Origin: Sporosalibacterium faouarense
GTDB taxonomy: Bacteria > Bacillota > Clostridia > Tissierellales > VENL01
Direction of reading: 5' to 3'
DNA length: 34,794 nucleotides
NCBI RefSeq assembly: GCF_016765695.1
Contig: NZ_JAETGO010000088.1
Location: forward strand, 1-34,794
The translations under genes and the position numbers were made by a program. The notes beneath the pieces were generated by a model. The model saw only the letters and a list, made by a program, of their open reading frames with translations. It made no database searches and was not told the origin of the DNA. Positions 25,355 through 31,480 of this stretch are shown here, in pieces; position 1 is the stretch's first letter, and every line of letters begins with the position of its first letter.

Positions 25355-26398
25355 TTATATTAATCTTCTAAGTATGAAATTACCTATTATTATAAATAAC
25401 ATAAAAGATCCTATGTATCCAAAGATTGGATAAAGATTAGTAACCAAGTTTGCAAAACCTAGCTTAGCCAGAGGAATTGAAACTATACAAAATACTACTG
25501 CTAATAATCTTTGATTGGTATTTAAGAAAGAAGATGCTCTCCTAACAAAGCCAAATCCATTGGCCACAGCTGTAGTAAACATAGAACACCATAGAATTAA
25601 TGTGTATATTATACTACCATTTTTCCCAAGACTACCGGCTATTTTCAACATTGGAATCTCTAATTTACATATATCTGTGTATAGAATCAACGTAGGTATT
25701 ATTATAAATAATGCTAACAACCCTAACCCTAGTCCACCCATAATACCACCTTTGATTGCAGCATTCCTTGTATGAATTATCGGTAATAACGATGTCATAA
25801 TTACAATGGCAGATATGCTATTATAGCTGACATAAAGTATAGAAGATGTAATCCAATTACCTGTCTTTGTTATCTCTGCTCCATTGTAATTACTAAAAAC
25901 TACCCCTTCTCTTAGAATGACCATTACTCCCATAGTAGTTATTCCTATTAATAGCAATGGAACCAAAATTGAATTAACTGTAGTTATTCCTTTAACGCTA
26001 AACATAAATGTTAAAAGAGCACATATACTCATTATATAAATTCCTACATTATAGGATATATGAAACTGCTGATGAAATATTGCTCCACTGCCTGCGAGCA
26101 TAACGCAGAAGCTTGTAAAAAGAAATAAAGTGATAATAAGCTCTATTCCTTTACCTAATCTACGACCAAAGAGAGGCAAGAGGAACTCCTCATATCCCTC
26201 TATTTTATTTTTATAAACCCTATTTAAAACTATTGCTCCTATTGATGAAAAAAGTATTGTAGCAATAATCAAACCGAAAATTCCTCTGTAGCCATATATA
26301 CTAAAAAATTGAACAATTTCCTGTCCTGATGCAAATCCTGCGCCGATGATCGTACCTATGTAAACACTAGCTATTTTTCCCCAGCCTTTACTTTCCAT
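25355..26398 (-). CDS. YkvI-family membrane transporter
   Basis: A 347-residue integral membrane protein with about ten helices. The opening KIASVYIGTIIGAGFASGQEIVQFF shows the broken first helix (GAGFASGQE) of the APC/LeuT-fold YkvI family, in which the unwound GAGFA-type segment binds substrate. The substrate is unknown. AAGGAGG lies 8 nt before the ATG; this site can pair with AAGCCTC 38 nt upstream (26441-26447), so translation may be controlled by a hairpin. It is 67 bp after the HAD gene and probably co-transcribed with it. Confidence 0.87.
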   Translation of the reverse strand: MESKGWGKIASVYIGTIIGAGFASGQEIVQFFSIYGYRGIFGLIIATILFSSIGAIVLNRVYKNKIEGYEEFLLPLFGRRLGKGIELIITLFLFTSFCVMLAGSGAIFHQQFHISYNVGIYIMSICALLTFMFSVKGITTVNSILVPLLLIGITTMGVMVILREGVVFSNYNGAEITKTGNWITSSILYVSYNSISAIVIMTSLLPIIHTRNAAIKGGIMGGLGLGLLALFIIIPTLILYTDICKLEIPMLKIAGSLGKNGSIIYTLILWCSMFTTAVANGFGFVRRASSFLNTNQRLLAVVFCIVSIPLAKLGFANLVTNLYPIFGYIGSFMLFIIIGNFILRRLI

Positions 26399-26402
26399 AT
26401 AT

Positions 26403-26447
26403 AAGCCTCCTTATTTTCACTATTTAATTGTATGAATCAAGAGGCTT
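26403..26447 (-). promoter_or_regulatory. Possible hairpin masking the ribosome-binding site of the YkvI gene
   Basis: AAGCCTC (minus strand, 26441-26447) is complementary to GAGGCTT (26403-26409), which is part of the AAGGAGGC ribosome-binding site. The loop is about 31 nt. A 14-bp direct repeat CTATTTAATTGTAT (26420-26433, 26466-26479) flanks the upstream arm. Confidence 0.35.
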
Positions 26448-26465
26448 GTTCTATAATACTTTTTT

Positions 26466-27257
26466 CTATTTAATTGTATTATATATATCTGCTATAGAAT
26501 TAACAACTAAGTCTGGCCCTATTGGAGATTTGTCTAAATCTCCCTGCTTAGTTTCTCCCGATAATACTAGAACCGTATTTACTTCACTATTTATTCCTGT
26601 AGCTATATCTGTATATAATCTGTCTCCAACAATGCAAAGTTCTTCCTTAGTTAGCCCTGTTTTTTGGAATATACCTTCAATTATTTCTTGATTTGGCTTT
26701 CCAATAATTTTAGGTTCTACCCCTGTAGATGCCTTTATCATTTCTATCATGGCTCCACAGTCTGGCATAAATTTTCCACCTTCTAAAGGACAATTAATAT
26801 CAGGATGGGTTGCTATAAAAGGCATTCCTTCTCTTATATAGTCACATGCTTTCCATAATTTCTTATAATTCAAGTCCGTATCAAAACCTAGTACAACAAA
26901 GTCTGGAGCAATACTTCTATTATTTACAATATTAAATCCATATCTAATAAACTCCTGTTCTAGCTCCTCCGTACCTAGTAAATATACGTTTTTCTTGGTA
27001 CTGTTGTTATCTATATATATACAAGTTGCCTCTCCAGAAGTAAATATGTCCTTCTCCTCTACCTCTATTCCTAACCTATTCAGCTTTATTTTATATTCCA
27101 TTGCACTCTTAGAAGAATTATTAGTCATAAATAAAAATTTCTTATTTTGCTCTCTTAGTAAATCTATAAATTCCTTGGCTCCATTAATAAGCCTATCTCC
27201 TAAGTAAATTGTTCCATCCATATCAAGTACAAATCCTTTTATATTTTTTAAGTCCAA
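26466..27257 (-). CDS. HAD-IIA family phosphatase (NagD/PhoE-like)
   Basis: A 263-residue cytosolic haloacid-dehalogenase-type hydrolase. Motif I LDMDGTIYLGD (with the two Asp nucleophile/acid residues), motif II FMTNNSS, motif III Lys in GKPNQEI, motif IV VGDRLYTDIATG, and the large C2-type cap between motifs II and III (about 75-185) assign it to subfamily IIA, often acting on nucleotide or sugar phosphates such as p-nitrophenyl-phosphate or UMP. The physiological substrate is unknown. TTG start with GAGGTGA six nt upstream. Confidence 0.92.
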   Translation of the reverse strand: MDLKNIKGFVLDMDGTIYLGDRLINGAKEFIDLLREQNKKFLFMTNNSSKSAMEYKIKLNRLGIEVEEKDIFTSGEATCIYIDNNSTKKNVYLLGTEELEQEFIRYGFNIVNNRSIAPDFVVLGFDTDLNYKKLWKACDYIREGMPFIATHPDINCPLEGGKFMPDCGAMIEMIKASTGVEPKIIGKPNQEIIEGIFQKTGLTKEELCIVGDRLYTDIATGINSEVNTVLVLSGETKQGDLDKSPIGPDLVVNSIADIYNTIK

Positions 27258-27385
27258 TTACATCACCTCATTTATTAGTTTCCAATTCTTTGTATGATTT
27301 AATTATATATGATACTTCAATATTCATCTACTTTCTTGATTTGATCAATATATAATTTATTCAAAAATTCCTCTATAAATAGGGG

Positions 27386-27417
27386 TGGGTACTGGAACAG
27401 TTGTTTACCAGTACCCA
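27386..27417 (-). terminator. Hairpin after the hydrogenase operon
   Basis: A perfect 10-bp stem TGGGTACTGG/CCAGTACCCA with a 12-nt loop, 20 bp after hydA. On the minus strand the tail is CCCCTATTTATAG, not a T-run, so it may be a weak terminator or an RNA-stability element. Confidence 0.5.
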
Positions 27418-27436
27418 ATATATCAATTATGGAGTT

Positions 27437-29155
27437 TTAGCTTCTTGAATGATAATGTGTATGAAGTAATTTATGGGATTTTTCTCCCAAGGGCTCTTTG
27501 AGAAATTCCTCATATAATATATTTACAACTGGATTTTCATGGGATTTTCTCAACTCAGAAAGTGTATCTACATTATAGATAGCCTCTATTCTTTTTTCTT
27601 TAACTTCATTAGTTCCAGGTATTGGCTGACCACCGCCACCTATACATCCACCTGGACAACACATTATCTCAATAAAATGATAATTTGCTTTTCCTTCCTT
27701 CACTAAATCTAAGATTTTCCTTGCGTTTTCTAAACCATTTGCTACTGCAACATTAACCTCTAAATCTCCAACATTTACAGTTGCCTCTTTTGAACCTGCT
27801 AGACCACGTAAATCTTTAAAATCTATATTTTCTAGTGTTTCCTTAGTTACAACTTCATATACAGTCCTTAATGCAGCTTCCATTACCCCTCCTGTAGCAC
27901 CAAAAATTGCAGCTGCACCTGTTGATATGCCCAGTGGATCATCAAAATTTTCTTCTTCTAATTCATTTATCTGAATCCTCGACTCTTTAATCATTCTGCC
28001 TAATTCCCTAGTAGTTAAAACTATATCCACATCTTGATACCCACTATCATTCATCTCTTTCCTAACTGCTTCTGCTTTTTTAGCTGTACATGGCATGATA
28101 GATACTACAACAACATCCTTTGGATCCAATCCTTCTTTCTCTGCATAATAAGATTTTGCTAATGCTCCAAACATCTGCTGAGGAGATTTACAGCTTGATA
28201 CATTATCTAATAATTCAGGATAGAAATATTCTATATATCTTACCCATCCTGGACTACAAGATGTAAACATCGGCAATTTGCCGCCATTATTTAACCTATG
28301 GAGAAGCTCATGTCCTTCTTCAATTATAGTTAAATCAGCGGTAAAATTAGTATCAAATACCTTATTAAATCCAATTCTCTTTAAGAAAGCAACTATGTTA
28401 CCAGTTACTATGCTCCCAGGATCTTGCTCAAATTCTTCTCCTAGTGAAACTCTAATAGCTGGTGCTATTTGTACTACCACATGCTTTCTTCCATCTTCTA
28501 ATGCATCCCATACTTTATCTATATCGTTTTTCTCGTATATTGCACCTACAGGACAGACATTTATGCATTGACCACAATATACACAAGCGACTTCACTCAA
28601 CTTCCTATTTAATGGAGTGCTAATCTTCATTTCGCTTCCTCTATTTATGTTATATATAGCTCCTACTCCTTGAACCTCATGACAAGCAGTTATACATCTT
28701 CCACATTTAATACACTTGCTTTCATCTCTAACTATAGATGGATTTGAATTATCTATTGGCAAAGATTTATTTATTTTTTCTAATTTTGTGTCTCTTATAT
28801 TTAACTCCATACAGAGATTTTGCAATTCACAGTTCCCATTTCTCACACAGGCTAGACATTCTTGATTATGATCCGCTAAAATAAGATTTAAAATTGTCCT
28901 TCTAGCCTCACGAACTTTCTTGCTTCTAGTTTTTATTTTCATTCCTTTACTCACAGGTGTACAACAAGCAGCCACAAGATTTCTTTGGTTTTCTACTTCG
29001 ACTACACACACTCTACAACTTCCTTTAACTGCTTGATCTGGGTGATAACATAGGGTTGGTATCCTTACATTAACCATTTTAGCAGCTTCAAGTATTGACG
29101 TTCCTTCCTCTACTAATACATTAACTCCATCAATGTTTATTTCAACCTTAGGCAT
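27437..29155 (-). CDS. hydA: [FeFe]-hydrogenase catalytic subunit (NADH-linked type)
   Basis: Soluble enzyme that makes or oxidises H2. It has 572 residues: a [2Fe-2S] domain (Cys36, 47, 50, 64), a His/Cys-ligated [4Fe-4S] (His96, Cys100, 103, 109), two [4Fe-4S] (Cys148-158 and 191-201 with Cys158/201 exchange), and the H-cluster domain with L1 TSCSPGW (Cys300), L2 MPCTAKKAE (Cys356) and L3 MCCPGGCIGGGGQP (Cys500, Cys504). The small-subunit tail follows. It stops at HTHYHSRS and lacks the C-terminal [2Fe-2S] of bifurcating HydA. ATG at 29155 is preferred, with AAGGGGG nine nt upstream, over an in-frame TTG at 29164. It overlaps hydB by 8 nt. Confidence 0.96.
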   Translation of the reverse strand: MPKVEINIDGVNVLVEEGTSILEAAKMVNVRIPTLCYHPDQAVKGSCRVCVVEVENQRNLVAACCTPVSKGMKIKTRSKKVREARRTILNLILADHNQECLACVRNGNCELQNLCMELNIRDTKLEKINKSLPIDNSNPSIVRDESKCIKCGRCITACHEVQGVGAIYNINRGSEMKISTPLNRKLSEVACVYCGQCINVCPVGAIYEKNDIDKVWDALEDGRKHVVVQIAPAIRVSLGEEFEQDPGSIVTGNIVAFLKRIGFNKVFDTNFTADLTIIEEGHELLHRLNNGGKLPMFTSCSPGWVRYIEYFYPELLDNVSSCKSPQQMFGALAKSYYAEKEGLDPKDVVVVSIMPCTAKKAEAVRKEMNDSGYQDVDIVLTTRELGRMIKESRIQINELEEENFDDPLGISTGAAAIFGATGGVMEAALRTVYEVVTKETLENIDFKDLRGLAGSKEATVNVGDLEVNVAVANGLENARKILDLVKEGKANYHFIEIMCCPGGCIGGGGQPIPGTNEVKEKRIEAIYNVDTLSELRKSHENPVVNILYEEFLKEPLGEKSHKLLHTHYHSRS

Positions 29156-30443
29156 TAGCTGCAACCCCCTTTTTCATTTTGCATTTTCCTACTTCACAAC
29201 TTCCGTTAATATGATCTTCATACTCTTCTTTGAAATACTTAATAGTTGTTATTAAAGCAGTTGGTGCTGCTTGCCCAAGTCCACATAGGGAAGCTTCCTT
29301 CATTACATTGGATATTTCCTTAATTAACTCTAAATCTCTTTCTGTAGCTTCTCCTTCTGTAAATTTATTCAAAATTTTAATAATATGTCTATTCCCTTCT
29401 CTACAAGGAGTACATTTTCCACATGATTCATGATCGAAAAACTTTGTAGTATTTTTAACAAAGTCGGGTATACAAATAGAATCATCTACCACTAATATAG
29501 CTCCTGAACCTAACCCTATATTTAATTTGCTAAGTTCATCAAAGTCTAGCTTTGTATCTAATAATTCTTCTGGAAGACAGGCTCCAGATGAACCTCCTAA
29601 TTGTACAAACTTAATTTTCTTATTTTCCTCTATTCCACCACAAACATCATATATTATTTCTTTTAATGATGTTCCAAACTCAATCTCATAGACTCCTTTA
29701 TTCACAACACTACCTGAAACTGATATTAACTTTGTTCCCGCACTTGAGTCAGTTCCATAGTTCTTATATTCATCAGCACCTAATTCCATTATTATAGGTA
29801 TATTAGCTAGTGTCTCAACATTATTGACTAAAGTAGGTTTTCCCCATAGTCCTTTATTAGGTGGATAAGGAGGTTTAAATCTAGATCTGCCAGGATTTCC
29901 TTCTATTGATTCTATTAATGCGGTTTCCTCTCCACAAACATAAGCTCCAGCTCCTGATCTAACTTCAATATCAAAGCTAAAATTCTGACCTATTATATTA
30001 TTTCCTAATATCCCCTCTTCCCTAAGAATGTTTAATGCCTTTACTAAAATTTCCTTTGATTTTGGATACTCTCCTCTTATATATATATATCCTTTAGTTG
30101 CTCCTATAGCATATGCACCTATAATCATTCCTTCAATAACTTGAAAGGGACATCCATCTAGAAGAATTTTGTCCTTAAATGTTCCTGGTTCTCCTTCATC
30201 AGCATTACAAATAATATATTTTTCATCCTTTTCTTCCATTGCAACAAATTTCCATTTTAATCCTGTTGGGAATGCTGCTCCACCTCTACCCCTAAGTGAT
30301 GATTTAGTAACTTCATCAATTACTTCCTTAGGAGTCATATTAAACAATGCTTTCTCGAGTCCTTTAAATCCTCCATTGTTTTTATATTCTTTTATAGATA
30401 AAGGACTTATTTTCCCACAGGCTCTAGAAATTAAATTAACCAT
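29148..30443 (-). CDS. hydB: NADH-binding flavoprotein subunit of the hydrogenase (NuoF-like)
   Basis: Transfers electrons between NAD(H) and the iron-sulfur chain through FMN. It has 431 residues. The FMN/NADH site RGRGGAAFPTGLKW (51-64), GEPGTFKDK, and GAGAYVCGEETALIESIEG (164-182) are intact, as is the [4Fe-4S] motif CGKCTPC (341-347) with Cys387. Both flanks are short: no N-terminal thioredoxin-like domain, and the C-terminus ends at SCEVGKCKMKKG, just where the two-cluster ferredoxin domain of bifurcating HydB would begin. ATG chosen for AAAGGAGGGG; hydC ends 1 bp before. Confidence 0.95.
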   Translation of the reverse strand: MVNLISRACGKISPLSIKEYKNNGGFKGLEKALFNMTPKEVIDEVTKSSLRGRGGAAFPTGLKWKFVAMEEKDEKYIICNADEGEPGTFKDKILLDGCPFQVIEGMIIGAYAIGATKGYIYIRGEYPKSKEILVKALNILREEGILGNNIIGQNFSFDIEVRSGAGAYVCGEETALIESIEGNPGRSRFKPPYPPNKGLWGKPTLVNNVETLANIPIIMELGADEYKNYGTDSSAGTKLISVSGSVVNKGVYEIEFGTSLKEIIYDVCGGIEENKKIKFVQLGGSSGACLPEELLDTKLDFDELSKLNIGLGSGAILVVDDSICIPDFVKNTTKFFDHESCGKCTPCREGNRHIIKILNKFTEGEATERDLELIKEISNVMKEASLCGLGQAAPTALITTIKYFKEEYEDHINGSCEVGKCKMKKGVAANA

Positions 30444-30444
30444 A

Positions 30445-30876
30445 TTAATTCCCCTCCTTTCGTAACATTTCAACCAATTCTCTAATTTTCTCTTTATTTA
30501 ATCCCCCATATACTTCATTATTTATTTTTACTGCCGGTGCTATGTCGCATGCTCCTATGCAGCTTGTGAATTCCAATGAGAATTTTTTATCTTCCGTTAC
30601 TTCCCCCATTTTAATTCCTAATTCTTCTTCGAATATTGTTGCTATATTATTCGCCCCTTGTATATAACAAGGTCCACTATTACATATTTGAACTACATAT
30701 TCTCCCCTTTCCTTTGTTGAAAGCATGGAGTAGAAGCTAGCCACTCCATGCACTTTACTCAATGATACTCCTAATTCTTTAGATATTTCCTCTAATTTAT
30801 CTTCGGAAATATAATGACCTTTAGAATTTTTCTGTACATTGATTAAGGTTTCAATTAACTTATCTTTCCCAATCAT
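30445..30876 (-). CDS. hydC: Thioredoxin-like [2Fe-2S] hydrogenase subunit (NuoE-like)
   Basis: A 143-residue electron-transfer subunit that docks to HydB. An N-terminal helical part (about 1-60) with LGVSLSKVHGVASFYSML, the NuoE signature, is followed by the thioredoxin-like fold with the four ligands CNSGPC and SCIGAC, complete. ATG at 30874-30876 is used because AAGGGGG is 8 nt before it; an in-frame GTG three codons upstream overlaps the site. It lies 13 bp after the small [2Fe-2S] gene and 1 bp before hydB. Confidence 0.95.
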   Translation of the reverse strand: MIGKDKLIETLINVQKNSKGHYISEDKLEEISKELGVSLSKVHGVASFYSMLSTKERGEYVVQICNSGPCYIQGANNIATIFEEELGIKMGEVTEDKKFSLEFTSCIGACDIAPAVKINNEVYGGLNKEKIRELVEMLRKEGN

Positions 30877-30889
30877 TTTACGCACCCCC

Positions 30890-31250
30890 TTAGTTTTTTA
30901 AAAGCCAATCCTCAATATTTTCATTATATAAAGAATGTGATATTACTATAGCTTTTGCCATTTTTGCATCCACGAGCTCATAGGTGTATCTCTCACCATC
31001 TGAGGTAAAAATATCTAATAATGGTTCCTTCGAACATAATCCAATACATCCCGTGGTTTCAATGATTACATCATCTATTTCAGCTTCTGATATTACTTCT
31101 TGAAGGGCTTTTAATACACTACCTGCTCCTACACTAACACTACATTTTGAGTATCCTAAAACAGCTCTTATTTTTCCTTTTTTTCGCTTTTCCCTTATAT
31201 TTTCTTCAGCTGCTTTTCTCAGTCTTTGATACATTTCTAAATCTGTCATT
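30890..31250 (-). CDS. Small [2Fe-2S] thioredoxin-like protein (stand-alone N-terminal domain of HydB)
   Basis: A 120-residue protein. A helical N-terminus is followed by a thioredoxin-like ferredoxin domain with GYSKCSVSVGAG (Cys36) and TTGCIGLCSKEPLLDI (Cys68, Cys72). Only three cysteines are present in the whole protein, so a fourth cluster ligand is not obvious. It corresponds to the N-terminal domain that is fused to HydB in other hydrogenases but missing from HydB here. ATG at 31248-31250 has GGGGGG six nt upstream; an in-frame ATG at 31267 has none. First gene of the hydrogenase operon. Confidence 0.85.
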
Positions 31251-31285
31251 TCTAACCCCCCAATCATTATTTACTAATATAAGTT

Positions 31286-31303
31286 GCATATAGCGTGCCA
31301 AAT
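31286..31303 (-). promoter_or_regulatory. Sigma-54 promoter of the hydrogenase operon
   Basis: Minus strand reads TTTGGCACGCTATATGCA. Compared with the consensus TGGCAC-N5-TTGCW, the -24 hexamer TGGCAC (31296-31301) is exact, the spacing is exact, and the -12 element is ATGCA (31286-31290), one mismatch, with the required GC intact. The start would be near 31275, giving a short leader before the GGGGGG at 31256-31261. It lies next to a sigma-54 activator gene. Confidence 0.8.
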
Positions 31304-31357
31304 CATAAATTAGTTTAAAGATTTTTTCATATATCTTTACCATGACTTAAAAAGATT

Positions 31358-31371
31358 GTTAATTTACTAAC
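31358..31371. promoter_or_regulatory. Possible upstream activator site
   Basis: GTTA-N6-TAAC dyad about 60 bp upstream of the sigma-54 promoter, the right distance for an enhancer-type activator. It is short and imperfect. A second dyad, AAAGAT...ATCTTT, spans 31317-31338. Confidence 0.25.
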
Positions 31372-31401
31372 GTTGCCTACAAAACTTTATCTAGTCATAT
31401 A

Positions 31402-31440
31402 ATAAAAAATAAAGGAGCCACATTAGAATGTGACTCCTTT
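31402..31440 (-). terminator. Intrinsic terminator of the sigma-54 activator gene
   Basis: A 14-bp stem (31411-31424 with 31427-31440; inner pairs probably open) with one wobble is followed by TATTTTTTATT on the minus strand. It insulates the regulator gene from the hydrogenase operon. Confidence 0.88.
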
Positions 31441-31480
31441 AAGACTAATATATTTATTTATTTTTAATGCAGTTTTGCAT

